From contig JAFSDN010000011.1 in assembly GCA_017436245.1 (NCBI GenBank), positions 1 through 49,644 on the forward strand: a DNA stretch of 49,644 nucleotides. Reading direction: 5' to 3'. The notes under the pieces were generated by a model. The model was given only the letters and a program-made list of their open reading frames with translations. It was not told the origin of the DNA and searched no databases. Below are positions 1 through 8,429 of the stretch, one piece after another; within the stretch, counting starts at the first letter, position 1; each line of letters starts with the position of its first letter. The position numbers and the translations under genes were made by a program. The DNA is from Clostridia bacterium. Lineage in GTDB: Bacteria > Bacillota > Clostridia > Monoglobales > Monoglobaceae.

Positions 1-771
1 AATGATGCATGGAGCAGATTTTTTTGCCTGCTCAAAAAGGTCACGGACACGTGATGCACCAACACCAACAAACATTTCAACAAAGTCCGAACCGGAAATT
101 GAGAAGAAGGGTACACCTGCTTCGCCTGCAACGGCTTTTGCAAGAAGAGTTTTACCTGTTCCGGGAGGGCCCACAAGCAGAACACCCTTGGGAATTCTTG
201 CCCCAAGCTCGCAGAACTTCTGGGGGTTTTTGAGAAATTCAACAATTTCCTGCAGCTCTTCCTTTTCTTCGTCTTCGCCGGCAACATCATCAAAGGTTTT
301 TTTGTTCTTTTCGTCAATGGTGACCTTGGCACGGTTTTTGCCAAAGTTCATAACACCGCCTTTGCCGCCGCCCTGAGACTGGCGCATGAAGCCAACCCAG
401 AAGAATATCATAATGAGAATCAAGCCCAGAGACGGGAGAAAGCTGAGCCACCAGGGGGGAGAAGAGGGAATGGGGGTTTCCACCTTCAGTGTGCCGTCCA
501 TTATCTGCTGCTCCATCTCGGCGCCTGCACTTAAATACAGTGCGCTGTAGCCCGGAATTTCAACCTCGATTTGCTTATTGTCGGTGAGGGTTGCAATTGC
601 GGTTGTTTCCACAATCTGGAGCTTTGTTACTTCACCTGCTTTGATTTTTGAAACAAGGTCGGAATAAATGACAGTGGATGTTGTTTCGGGCATGGAAGTC
701 ATTACAAAGAGAATGAGAATGACTGAAAAAAGGATTAAATAAAACCCAAGCCCACGTAAATTTTTTTTCAA
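1..771 (-). CDS. ftsH: ATP-dependent zinc metalloprotease FtsH, 5' part (cut by window edge)
   Basis: First 257 codons of FtsH, the membrane-bound AAA+ protease that degrades damaged or short-lived proteins. Seen: an N-terminal membrane helix (about residues 5-25), an extracytoplasmic domain, a second helix rich in Trp/Leu/Ile (about 110-130), a Gly-rich linker (QGGGKGG), then the AAA domain with Walker A GPPGTGKT at about 201-208 and the pore-loop motif [10 protein letters not shown]. The reading stops inside Walker B (SAPCII), so the rest of the ATPase and the HEXXH protease domain lie outside the window. I chose a TTG start at 769-771 because AGGAGG lies just upstream and the membrane helix follows at once; no ATG fits. 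It is transcribed away from the cyclophilin gene at 1044. Confidence 0.93.
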   Translation of the reverse strand, partial: MKKNLRGLGFYLILFSVILILFVMTSMPETTSTVIYSDLVSKIKAGEVTKLQIVETTAIATLTDNKQIEVEIPGYSALYLSAGAEMEQQIMDGTLKVETPIPSSPPWWLSFLPSLGLILIMIFFWVGFMRQSQGGGKGGVMNFGKNRAKVTIDEKNKKTFDDVAGEDEEKEELQEIVEFLKNPQKFCELGARIPKGVLLVGPPGTGKTLLAKAVAGEAGVPFFSISGSDFVEMFVGVGASRVRDLFEQAKKSAPCII

Positions 772-947
772 ATAATCGCCTCCTAAAATCGGGATAACTA
801 CTTTCAGGCTAACTGTTGAAAGCAGTATCAAAGCATATTGATGTTAAAAAAATATGCAAAAATATCCATTTTGATTATATTAACATATTTTCTTTATAAA
901 AACAATAGCAAAACAAAAAAATTTATAATTTTGTAACATTCTTAGTA

Positions 948-983
948 TTGACAAAATTATGAATAACAATTACAATTGTTATT
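948..983 (+). promoter_or_regulatory. Promoter with overlapping inverted repeat, upstream of the first cyclophilin
   Basis: TTGACA (948-953), 17-bp spacer, TACAAT (971-976): a near-consensus housekeeping promoter. A perfect 9-bp inverted repeat, AATAACAAT (962-970) and ATTGTTATT (975-983), spans the -10 box with a 4-bp centre. Such placement suits a repressor operator, but the site does not clearly match Fur, PerR or another consensus I know. Confidence 0.65.
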
Positions 984-1043
984 ATGCGGAATATTGATTT
1001 ATATTCTTGCAAAAAATAACTTTTTGAATCAAAGGAGAAAACT

Positions 1044-1787
1044 ATGTCAAACAAAAAGAAAACAAAAGGAAAAGATACAGGAGTTTTGATTTTTTGCATC
1101 ATTGCAATTGTTGCGGTGGCGGCTGTTCTGATTATCGGTGGAACGGGTATGTTTATGGGCGGTGAAACCGCAGAAGAAACTCCCACAGATAATACGGCAA
1201 CATCGGCACCTGCTGAGGAAAAGCCTGCTATGCCTGAACCACAGCCCATTGACGATTCTGTTAAGGTTTATGACGAAATTCCCCAGGGTCATCCCGTTGC
1301 CACAATCAATATGGAAAACGGCAAGGCAATTAAAATTGAGCTTTATCCCGAATATGCACCTCAGACTGTTGCAAACTTTGTTGCACTTGCAGAGTCGGGC
1401 TTTTATGACGGTCTTACCTTCCACAGAGTTGTTGAAGGCTTTATGGCTCAGGGTGGTGACCCTCAGGGCACAGGTATGGGCGGCAGCGAAAAGAATATTG
1501 TTGGTGAGTTCTATCAGAACGGTTTTGCCGACAACACCCTTTCACACACAAGAGGCGTAATTTCAATGGCACGCAGTCAGGCAAACAACAGTGCATCAAG
1601 CCAGTTCTTTATCTGCTATGATGACGCATCCTTCCTTGACGGTTCTTATGCGGCATTCGGCAAGGTTGTTGAAGGTATGGAAAATGTTGATGCCTTCCTT
1701 GAAGTTGAAAGAAGCATGAACGAAATGGGCGAAGAAGCAACACCTGTTGAACCTATTGTTATGAAGAGCGTTACAGTTGAAAGATAA
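1044..1787 (+). CDS. Membrane-anchored cyclophilin-type peptidyl-prolyl isomerase
   Basis: A 247-residue protein: short Lys-rich cytosolic start, one membrane helix (about 14-33), an acidic/Pro-rich linker (40-70), then a cyclophilin domain to the C-terminus. Cyclophilin signatures are present: FHR at 126-128, QGGDP at 136-140, SQFF at 186-189 and LDG at 198-200. It should catalyse cis-trans isomerisation of X-Pro bonds outside the membrane, probably helping secreted or surface proteins fold. AAAGGAGA precedes the ATG. It is the first of three related isomerases within 3.4 kb, is followed by its own terminator, and has its own promoter. Anchoring by an uncleaved helix is inferred; there is no lipobox. 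Confidence 0.9.
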   Translation: MSNKKKTKGKDTGVLIFCIIAIVAVAAVLIIGGTGMFMGGETAEETPTDNTATSAPAEEKPAMPEPQPIDDSVKVYDEIPQGHPVATINMENGKAIKIELYPEYAPQTVANFVALAESGFYDGLTFHRVVEGFMAQGGDPQGTGMGGSEKNIVGEFYQNGFADNTLSHTRGVISMARSQANNSASSQFFICYDDASFLDGSYAAFGKVVEGMENVDAFLEVERSMNEMGEEATPVEPIVMKSVTVER

Positions 1788-1791
1788 AAGA

Positions 1792-1848
1792 AAAAAAGCG
1801 CCTTTGATGCCCACATAGCAAACGGGCATCAAAGGATACAGCTTTTTT
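1792..1848 (+). terminator. Rho-independent terminator after the first cyclophilin
   Basis: A perfect 12-bp stem, CCTTTGATGCCC (1801-1812) and GGGCATCAAAGG (1824-1835), followed by a T-run at 1843-1848. The A-run at 1792-1797 lets it work on both strands. Confidence 0.85.
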
Positions 1849-1950
1849 CGTCCATGTGCGTTTCCGCCATTGGCGGAAAATTTCGCACGGACAATTAAAT
1901 TTTTGTTTTTTACATAATAGGAAATGCGGAATTTCCTATTATGCAAAAAA
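1849..1950 (+). repeat. Two consecutive hairpins in the leader of the second cyclophilin
   Basis: Hairpin 1 (1850-1892): outer GTCC..GTGCG pairs with CGCACGGAC, inner TTTCCGCCA (1861-1869) pairs with TGGCGGAAA (1871-1879). Hairpin 2: 20-nt arms at 1906-1925 and 1931-1950 with one mismatch and a 5-nt loop. They lie between a terminator and the ribosome binding site of the gene at 1979. They could be a mobile palindromic repeat or a structured leader; no known riboswitch matches. Confidence 0.6.
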
Positions 1951-1978
1951 TCATATACAAAGGACAAGGAGAAAAATT

Positions 1979-2488
1979 ATGACAGACAATGTAAAAGTAT
2001 TGGTTGAAATGGAAAATGGCGGCGAGTTTGTTATTGAGCTTTATCCCGAATATGCACCTCAGACGGTTCAGAATTTTGTTGATTTGGTTGCAGACGGCTT
2101 TTATGACGGAGTTTGCTTTCACAGAGTTGTTGAGGGCTTTATGGCACAGGGCGGCGACCCTGAAGGCACAGGTATGGGCGGCAGCGGCGTTGAAATCCCC
2201 GGTGAATTTTCGGCAAACGGCTTTGAGGGTAACACACTTTCCCACACAAGAGGCGTGATTTCAATGGCAAGAAGCATGAATCCCGACAGTGCATCAAGTC
2301 AGTTCTTCATCTGCTATGATGACGCATCCTTCCTTGACGGCAACTATGCAGCATTCGGCAAGGTTGTTGAGGGGATGGATGTTGTTGACGGATTTTTGGA
2401 TGTTGAAAGAACCTATAATTCCATGGGCGAGCTTGCATCACCTGTTGAACCTATTGTTATGAAGTCGGTTACGCTTTTGGAGGATTAA
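1979..2488 (+). CDS. Cytosolic cyclophilin-type peptidyl-prolyl isomerase
   Basis: A 169-residue single-domain cyclophilin. FHR at 47-49, then MAQGGDP and SQFF carry the active-site framework. There is no signal peptide or membrane helix, so it should act in the cytosol. An in-frame ATG exists at 1856, but its 41 extra codons run through hairpins and look non-coding. The ATG at 1979 has a good site (AAGGAG) and begins directly on the fold. It is closely related at nucleotide level to the isomerases at 1044 and 3158. The SGNH hydrolase follows after 4 bp, its ribosome binding site inside the end of this gene, so the two are likely cotranscribed. Confidence 0.92.
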   Translation: MTDNVKVLVEMENGGEFVIELYPEYAPQTVQNFVDLVADGFYDGVCFHRVVEGFMAQGGDPEGTGMGGSGVEIPGEFSANGFEGNTLSHTRGVISMARSMNPDSASSQFFICYDDASFLDGNYAAFGKVVEGMDVVDGFLDVERTYNSMGELASPVEPIVMKSVTLLED

Positions 2489-2492
2489 TGAT

Positions 2493-3134
2493 ATGGAACT
2501 GAAAGGAAAAAAGGTAAATTTTTTGGGTGACAGCATCACACAGGGCGTTGGAGCTTCCTGTGAAAAGACATATTACTGCAATGTGTTTGAAAGACTTGCA
2601 GAAGTTGGAATAGCAAGAAATTACGGAATCAGCGGCACAAGAATTGCCAATCAGCATAATGTTGTGGAAGCAATTGATTCACAATCCTTCTGCCAGAGAT
2701 ACGATGAAATGGATAATGATGCTGATATTGTGGTTGTTTTTGGCGGAACAAATGATTACGGTCACGGCGATGCGCCCTTTGGCGAATTTTCGGACAGAAC
2801 TCCCGAAACCTTTTACGGCGGATGTCATTATCTGATGAAGGGGCTGATTGAAAAGTTCCCGAAGAGTCAGATTGTTTTTATGACCCCCATGCAAAGAAGC
2901 GGAGGCTATAATCTGAAGCCTGACAGAGAGCAGAATCTGAAAGATTATGTTCATGCACTCAAAGAGGTTGCGGAGTATTATTCAATTCCTGTTCTTGATT
3001 TGTTTGCGGAGCTTGGAGTTTGCCCTGATGTGGAAATTCAAAAGGCAATGTATTGTCCTGACGGACTTCACCCCAATGATGCAGGCTGTTTGAAGATTGC
3101 TCAGAAGCTGATTAAGTTTTTGGAAAATCTGTAA
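2493..3134 (+). CDS. SGNH/GDSL-family hydrolase
   Basis: A 213-residue esterase/lipase-like protein of the SGNH fold. Block I GDSITQG (12-18) holds the nucleophile Ser14, block III GGTND (84-88) the oxyanion Asn, and DGLH (190-193) the Asp/His of the triad. The family deacylates lipids, acetylated sugars or polysaccharides; the substrate cannot be read here. No signal peptide, so probably cytosolic. The start uses TTGGAGG, which sits in the end of the upstream isomerase gene. The SLH-cyclophilin gene follows 23 bp later with its own AGGAG, so 1979-4420 may be one transcript. Confidence 0.88.
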   Translation: MELKGKKVNFLGDSITQGVGASCEKTYYCNVFERLAEVGIARNYGISGTRIANQHNVVEAIDSQSFCQRYDEMDNDADIVVVFGGTNDYGHGDAPFGEFSDRTPETFYGGCHYLMKGLIEKFPKSQIVFMTPMQRSGGYNLKPDREQNLKDYVHALKEVAEYYSIPVLDLFAELGVCPDVEIQKAMYCPDGLHPNDAGCLKIAQKLIKFLENL

Positions 3135-3157
3135 AATAAAATACGGAGGAGATTATT

Positions 3158-4420
3158 ATGAAAAAGGTTATTGCATTATTGCTTTCGGTTGTTATGCTCC
3201 TGGGCGTGACAAGTGTTGCGGCAGAGGAGGGTATTCCTTATCCTGCGGATATTGAAGGCCACTGGGCAGAGGGTGAAATTGCCAGAGCATATATGAGCGG
3301 CATGGTGAACGGCGATCCTGACGGCAGCTTCCGTCCCGATGATTCGGTTTCCCGTGCAGAGTTCCTGAAAATGCTTGTTGCCATCTTCTGCGAAAGACTT
3401 GAAGGTTTTGTTTCCGATGAGCTTGACGACGGAACCCATTGGGCGTCAAAGTATTATAACTTTGCAAATGCAATGATGTATGCACCATTGAGTGAGGATT
3501 CTGCCGTTGACGGAATTGTTCCCGGTCTGATGAGTGCCGAGAATTTTGATTTGCCAATCGGAAGATGGGAAATGAGCTATCTTGTGAGCTCATCAATCCG
3601 CAATGTACTTGGAATTGAGGGCAGAGCTGCGGATAAAACCTATGGCGATGCCGAAGAAATCAAGGCGAGCTTTTCGGCTGAGGTTGCCGATGCAATCAAC
3701 AATACATTTTTGATGGGAATTATGACAGGTGACGAAAAGGGAAACATCAATGCAAAGCAGGGAGGAACTCGTGCTGAGGCGGTTGTTATTGTGAACCGTG
3801 TTGATGCTATTTTGGTTGAACTTATCAAGCAGGCAGAAGCTACTCAGCAACAGCAGCAACAGCTTGAACAGCAGATTGCAGAATCGGTAAAGGTGTACGA
3901 GGAGATTCCTGAAGGTCATCCCGTTGTTACCTTTGAAATGGAAAACGGCAAAAAGTTCAAAATTGAGCTTTATCCCGAATATGCACCTCAGACTGTTGCA
4001 AACTTTGTTGAGCTTGCAAAGTCGGGCTTTTATAACGGACTCACATTCCACCGCATTGTTGAAGGATTCATGGCACAGGGTGGTGACCCTGAGGGTAATG
4101 GAACAGGCGGAAGTGAGAATAATATCAAGGGCGAATTTGCCGCAAACGGATTCAGTCAGAACACACTTTCACATACAAGAGGTGTGATTTCAATGGCAAG
4201 AAGCGGTCATCCCGACAGTGCATCAAGCCAGTTCTTTATCTGCTATGACGATGCATCATTCCTTGACGGTTCTTATGCCGCATTTGGCAAGGTGATTGAA
4301 GGCATGGAGGTTGTTGATGACTTCCTGAAAGTTGAAAGAAAAGCCAATGAAATGGGCGAAATGGCAATCCCTGTTGAGCCTGTGGTGATTAAGACTGTTA
4401 CGGTTGGTAAAGGAAAGTAA
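3158..4420 (+). CDS. SLH-domain protein fused to a cyclophilin-type prolyl isomerase
   Basis: A 420-residue secreted protein: signal peptide (1-22), SLH-type region (about 26-220, first repeat ending in the typical DGSFRPDD..SRAEFLKML pattern), a Gln-rich linker (about 228-242), then a full cyclophilin domain (about 245-418) with FHR, QGGDP, SQFFI and LDG. SLH domains bind cell-wall polymers, so this should be a prolyl isomerase tethered to the outer wall, helping surface proteins fold. The start follows GGAGG. Stretches of the cyclophilin part are nearly identical in DNA to the gene at 1044, pointing to recent duplication and fusion of an SLH module. Domain order is certain from sequence; the client proteins are unknown. 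Confidence 0.9.
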   Translation: MKKVIALLLSVVMLLGVTSVAAEEGIPYPADIEGHWAEGEIARAYMSGMVNGDPDGSFRPDDSVSRAEFLKMLVAIFCERLEGFVSDELDDGTHWASKYYNFANAMMYAPLSEDSAVDGIVPGLMSAENFDLPIGRWEMSYLVSSSIRNVLGIEGRAADKTYGDAEEIKASFSAEVADAINNTFLMGIMTGDEKGNINAKQGGTRAEAVVIVNRVDAILVELIKQAEATQQQQQQLEQQIAESVKVYEEIPEGHPVVTFEMENGKKFKIELYPEYAPQTVANFVELAKSGFYNGLTFHRIVEGFMAQGGDPEGNGTGGSENNIKGEFAANGFSQNTLSHTRGVISMARSGHPDSASSQFFICYDDASFLDGSYAAFGKVIEGMEVVDDFLKVERKANEMGEMAIPVEPVVIKTVTVGKGK

Positions 4421-4429
4421 ATAAAAGCG

Positions 4430-4478
4430 AGGATGCGGTAGACCAATTTTGGACATTGAGTTGACTGCATCCCTTTTT
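4430..4478 (+). terminator. Probable terminator after the SLH-cyclophilin gene
   Basis: GGATGC..GT pairs with AC..GCATCC, followed by CCCTTTTT, giving an imperfect stem-loop with a T-run between 4420 and the next start at 4499. Confidence 0.55.
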
Positions 4479-4498
4479 AATTTGGGAGGAATTAATTT

Positions 4499-7186
4499 AT
4501 GAAAAAAATCTCAATCTTTATATTAGCTATAGTAATGTTATTTACTTCCAACAATATATTTGTGTGGAATGTTGAAGCATCTGAAAGCGGAAGCTGTGGG
4601 GATGGAGTTGTTTGGAATTTGAATGATGATGGAGTATTGTCCATTGGTGGCTCGGGTAGAATGGATGATTATTTTGGGGCCGGATTGCCACCATGGGATA
4701 AAATGAAAGACAATATAAAGGAAGTTGTTATTGAAAACGGTGTGACAAGCATAGGCAGTGCGGCGTTTTTTAATTATCCCAATATAATGAAAATTACATT
4801 AGGGAATGATGTGAAAAAAATAGGCGATTATGCATTTTTCAACTGTCTGAAAATAACAGATATTAACTGGAATGCGTGTGATGTTGATGATTTTGGAAGC
4901 AATAAAATTTTTGATTCGATAGGAACGGAACAAAACGGCATTACGGTTATTTTTGGGGAGAATGTAAATTCTATACCGGCAAATGCTTTTAATACAGTAA
5001 ATTCTCCCAATATTAAGAAAATTGTCATTGGAGATAATGTTTCAATAATTAAAGAAAGAGCATTTATGAATTGTTTTAATGTAACAGATGTTACGATTGG
5101 TAAGAATGTTAAAGAAATAAGATTTGAAGCTTTTTGGAGAAACAAAAATCTTTCAGATATATATTGGAATGCTGTTGAAGTATATGATTTTAGTGAGTCG
5201 GACAGTACTTTTATGTATGTTGGCGAAGAAGCGGAAAAAGGGCTTTGTGTGCATGTGGGAAGTGGAGTGCAATATATTCCTGCTAATTTGTTTTTTGCTG
5301 AAATTGACAGCATACACATTCCAAAGTCTGTAGATAAAATAGGTGTTCGTCCTTTTTCAAACATTGGAGAAATAGAAAATGTGTACTATGAAGGAAGCAA
5401 AAGTGAATTTACTAATGTTGTTAACGCTGATCTTTTATTACTTTCGCAGACGAATGTTCATTATCGGTCGTATGGAGATATTCAAAAACAGGAGCAGAAA
5501 AAAGAACAAAAAGAGGAGAGCTTTTCATTTGAAGAATCAGATTTACATATTAATATTGGAGAAAGTTTGATTTTGACGGGCTATTTTGATAATTTATCAG
5601 ATATAGATAATATGTATGAGAGAATTTCTGTCATCAGCAGTGATGAAAATGTTGTAAAAATAATAAATCAGTACGGATACGGTCATTTGGACATAATTGC
5701 TCTTGAGGTTGAAGTAAACGGAGTCGGCGAGGGGAATGCCGATGTTTCTGTGTGGCTTGACGGCAAGAAGCTTTCTGAGGTTGGTGTAAATGTTAAAGCA
5801 ATACAGCAAGAAATTACAGTTCTATTAGATGGAAACCAGGTTAAATTTGACCAACCACCGGTAATGATAAATGATAGAGTAATGGTTCCGATTCGTGCTG
5901 TTGCAGAAAAAATGGGTGATACTGTTAAGTGGAGCGAAAAAGATAATTCAGCTTTAATAATTCATCCTGACAGAATGGTTGTCTTCAAAAACAATCATAA
6001 TTCTGTAGTAATTGCAAAAGAACCAGAATTTGATAAATGGGAACATTATGATTTAGATGTTCCGGCGCAAATAGTGGGAAGTAGAACATTAACTCCTATA
6101 AGAGCTATTGGAGAATGTTTAGGAGCAAAAGTGGAGTGGGATGGTGAAACGCAAACTGTAAAAATAACTTCAAGCAAAAGCATAAATAAAACCATAACTG
6201 ATGAAAAAGTAACAAAATTTAATGTATATTACAGTTTGACGCTAAAAGATAATCTTTTTGCGGAATTTTCACCCGAAATCAAAGAGTTCTACGAAAGTAG
6301 GAACGATTGGGCAGATTCTTTTATTATATGGTGGGACGATTGGTTTCTTGGAGTTGACAATTTAATTTCTGGTGAGAAAAACAATGTTTATATGATTAAG
6401 AAGTGTTTGGCTGAACTTTTTTCTGAATTGCCTGATAATAAAGAAATCAATATGTCAACAGAAATAGAGATAACTAATTGGCTTTCAACGGGACTTTCAT
6501 ATTTATCATATGTAGATTTTACAAAAATTGATAAGGTGGTAAACATATCTCCTCATACGGCTAATGCTTTATCAAAATTTGGCAATGCATTAGATAAAGT
6601 AGGGCTGAAATTAGAATTAACAGGAGTAACGTTTGAATCGGTATGTAAAATGTTAAGTGATTATACTATCGGTATAACATATATTGATTTAATAAGGGAA
6701 ACACTGAAAGATTCAAACATCAATGATGATGTTTTTTATGAGGCTTTAGATAGTTTAGAAAAAGAATATACAAACAAGATTGTAAATGCATTAGCAGCTG
6801 GTGCTAAAGATGGTGTAATAGCTTTTGGAAAATTTGCGATAGGTACAGCGACAGGAGGACTATTCTCATTAGCAAGTTTCTCAAAAGATACAATAAATGC
6901 TATAGCGGGGTATGACGATATAGCAGATGCAGTTAAAAACATTCACTGTATATATTGGTTCAATGAATACATTGATAATGCCGAATTATCAATAAGAACA
7001 GATGCATATACAGCCCCCAAAAAAATAGATGATTATATAAAAGTATTTAATTTTCAAAAAACTATTAAAAAGAAATTATATCAATCTATGGATATGCTAA
7101 AAAATTCTAAAGATGAATATACAGTCAATAGAATACAGGAACAGTTAAACAAAATAGACAATATGTCATATATTGTATGGAAATAA
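4499..7186 (+). CDS. Large secreted BspA-type leucine-rich repeat protein with stalk (copper amine oxidase N-like) domain
   Basis: An 895-residue surface protein. Seen in order: signal peptide (1-28), an N-terminal WNLNDDGVLSIGGSGRM motif typical of BspA-like proteins, LRR_5 repeats (about 60-320, recurring 'IGxxAFxNC' units), a charged KEQKEE linker (about 330-345), a beta-rich segment, a stalk-type domain (about 440-565; VLLDGNQV, VPIRAVAEKMG, TPIRAIGECLG), then about 320 residues I do not recognise. BspA-type repeats often bind host or bacterial surface ligands; ligand here unknown. The gene is visibly more AT-rich than its neighbours, with many AAT/ATA/TTA codons, which suggests horizontal acquisition or different selection. 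A double terminator follows. Confidence 0.85.
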   Translation: MKKISIFILAIVMLFTSNNIFVWNVEASESGSCGDGVVWNLNDDGVLSIGGSGRMDDYFGAGLPPWDKMKDNIKEVVIENGVTSIGSAAFFNYPNIMKITLGNDVKKIGDYAFFNCLKITDINWNACDVDDFGSNKIFDSIGTEQNGITVIFGENVNSIPANAFNTVNSPNIKKIVIGDNVSIIKERAFMNCFNVTDVTIGKNVKEIRFEAFWRNKNLSDIYWNAVEVYDFSESDSTFMYVGEEAEKGLCVHVGSGVQYIPANLFFAEIDSIHIPKSVDKIGVRPFSNIGEIENVYYEGSKSEFTNVVNADLLLLSQTNVHYRSYGDIQKQEQKKEQKEESFSFEESDLHINIGESLILTGYFDNLSDIDNMYERISVISSDENVVKIINQYGYGHLDIIALEVEVNGVGEGNADVSVWLDGKKLSEVGVNVKAIQQEITVLLDGNQVKFDQPPVMINDRVMVPIRAVAEKMGDTVKWSEKDNSALIIHPDRMVVFKNNHNSVVIAKEPEFDKWEHYDLDVPAQIVGSRTLTPIRAIGECLGAKVEWDGETQTVKITSSKSINKTITDEKVTKFNVYYSLTLKDNLFAEFSPEIKEFYESRNDWADSFIIWWDDWFLGVDNLISGEKNNVYMIKKCLAELFSELPDNKEINMSTEIEITNWLSTGLSYLSYVDFTKIDKVVNISPHTANALSKFGNALDKVGLKLELTGVTFESVCKMLSDYTIGITYIDLIRETLKDSNINDDVFYEALDSLEKEYTNKIVNALAAGAKDGVIAFGKFAIGTATGGLFSLASFSKDTINAIAGYDDIADAVKNIHCIYWFNEYIDNAELSIRTDAYTAPKKIDDYIKVFNFQKTIKKKLYQSMDMLKNSKDEYTVNRIQEQLNKIDNMSYIVWK

Positions 7187-7210
7187 CTAAAGTAATTAGC
7201 GTATAGCAAA

Positions 7211-7275
7211 AAAGAACAGGCAAGTCAAGGGTAAATGCTCGAGCAATGTTCGCCCTTGACAAACCTGTTCTTTTT
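7211..7275 (+). terminator. Strong terminator after the LRR protein gene
   Basis: AAAGAACAGG (7211-7220) pairs with CCTGTTCTTT (7264-7273), and inside it GTCAAGGG (7224-7231) pairs with CCCTTGAC (7253-7260). A T-run follows. Confidence 0.85.
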
Positions 7276-7290
7276 CACAGTATGTCAGTT

Positions 7291-7331
7291 AAGGGGATTT
7301 AAGCCGAAAAACGGACTTAAATCCCCTTTTT
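7291..7331 (+). terminator. Second, tandem terminator hairpin
   Basis: A perfect 13-bp stem, AAGGGGATTTAAG (7291-7303) and CTTAAATCCCCTT (7316-7328), with CCG/CGG extending it at the loop and T's at the end. It lies 16 bp after the first terminator. Confidence 0.75.
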
Positions 7332-8048
7332 CAAAAGCGTTCATTTTTAGATTTTGTTGAACGATAGAACCTCATTTTTGAGGTTTTGAGTCTTGAAAAC
7401 TGCTAAAACAGGGCATTTTCAACCCTCTATTGCGTTACATTTACCCCTCAAATGAGAAAAAGCACACCACACTATAAATGTGATATGCTTAGCTCTCTGC
7501 AACCCTTTGATAGACCGTCAATACCTATACTGTTTTATTGAGGACTGTCAAAAGACAGGATTTTTTGTTTTGTATTATTCATTTTTCATTATTCAATATT
7601 CATCACTCATTAGGGTCGACAGGATTTTATGATGAATGATGAAGTCCGCTACGCTGATAAATAATTAATAATTAAGGTAGTTTTGTTCCGCAAAACAAAA
7701 TATAAAATATCCTAATGGTTCTGCTATTCCAAAAAGACTTGTAGAAAACGATTTTTTAAAATCGGGTTGCTACAGCTCCTGGGTTTTGCGTGGCAAAACT
7801 CGGATGAGGTGGTGAAGTAACTGGTTATGCTATTTAACGGTTGCAACTGCAACCTAACCTCATCAGTCACCTTGTGACAGCTTCTCCTCGAGGAGAAGCC
7901 TTGCTTAAGACTACCCATTTATGGATAGCAGGTAAAAATACGCATGACTGGCAGGGAAACAAAAGACGCACTTGTGCGTAGCTAGTTTTGAGTAGGGCTA
8001 TGCCCGAAAACCACCTGCTATGCGGGTGGATGTTTATTTTTAAATGAA
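7332..8048. other. Gene-free, hairpin-rich intergenic region
   Basis: No convincing gene in about 720 bp. Seen: a degenerate ATTATTCATTATTCA-like stretch (about 7570-7615); GTTTTGTTCCGCAAAAC (7681-7697); paired CAGTCACCTTGTGACAG with CTTCTCCTCGAGGAGAAG (about 7865-7897), a style of palindrome that recurs in clostridial intergenic DNA; GACGCACTTGTGCGT (7965-7979); GGGCTATGCCC (7996-8006); and CCACCTGC/GCGGGTGG before a T-rich tract (8011-8040). The last could terminate transcription. The region looks like layered remains of small palindromic repeats. Confidence 0.5.
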
Positions 8049-8429
8049 TTACAAAATTTCTGCAATGTGAAAGCCCTCCTGATGGGGGATGTGCTCAATG
8101 AGCATGGCGAACATGGTGAATTCGCCCATGAAATCCGACTGTTGATGAAGCTCGGCATAGATGAGGCTCTGATTTAAAGCGATTTCAATTTGCTCGATTT
8201 CGGCTGTGGAAATGGTCAGGGCAACCCATGTGCGGTGTTTGTTCCAATGGCTTTTTATGGCTTTTATTTCGTTGATTGCCGAATCCCACTCTTTGGCACC
8301 GGCATATTTTCGGGCAAGCTCACATTTTTCGCTTATGGCTTCGGACAGATTCAACATTATATTGATATGAACGACCATAAAACTTATTATTACAAGCAGG
8401 ATAACAAGTGCAATGATAAAGGCTTTCAT
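8049..8429 (-). CDS. DUF4363 family protein
   Basis: A 126-residue protein with one N-terminal membrane helix (about 3-22) and a helical, His/Trp-containing outer part. The pattern (helix, then 'KCELARKYAGAKEWDSAINEIKAIKSHW', quoted as separate words: KCELARKY, WDSAINEI, IKSHW) fits DUF4363, a family with no established function often found beside DUF421 proteins. Its ATG overlaps the stop codon of the DUF421 gene by 4 bp (ATGA), so translation is probably coupled and the two proteins likely act together at the membrane. In B. subtilis and relatives YetF-like proteins are linked to spores or stress; that is a weak guide only. Confidence 0.75.
   Translation of the reverse strand: MKAFIIALVILLVIISFMVVHINIMLNLSEAISEKCELARKYAGAKEWDSAINEIKAIKSHWNKHRTWVALTISTAEIEQIEIALNQSLIYAELHQQSDFMGEFTMFAMLIEHIPHQEGFHIAEIL

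Noticed and set aside
2-376. Plus-strand ORF at the left edge
   Set aside because: It is antisense to the clear FtsH AAA domain and is Ser/Pro-rich as shadows usually are.
1856-1978. N-terminal 41-codon extension of the second cyclophilin
   Set aside because: It is open in frame but runs through two strong hairpins and has no ribosome site; the ATG at 1979 has one and starts on the fold.
7724-7918. Minus-strand ORF of 64 codons in the hairpin-rich gap
   Set aside because: It is read through palindromic repeats, lacks a ribosome site and has no family resemblance; similar 'reading' arises from such repeats by chance.
7187-8048. CRISPR array
   Set aside because: Palindromes are present but no direct repeats of constant spacing, and no cas gene is in the window.
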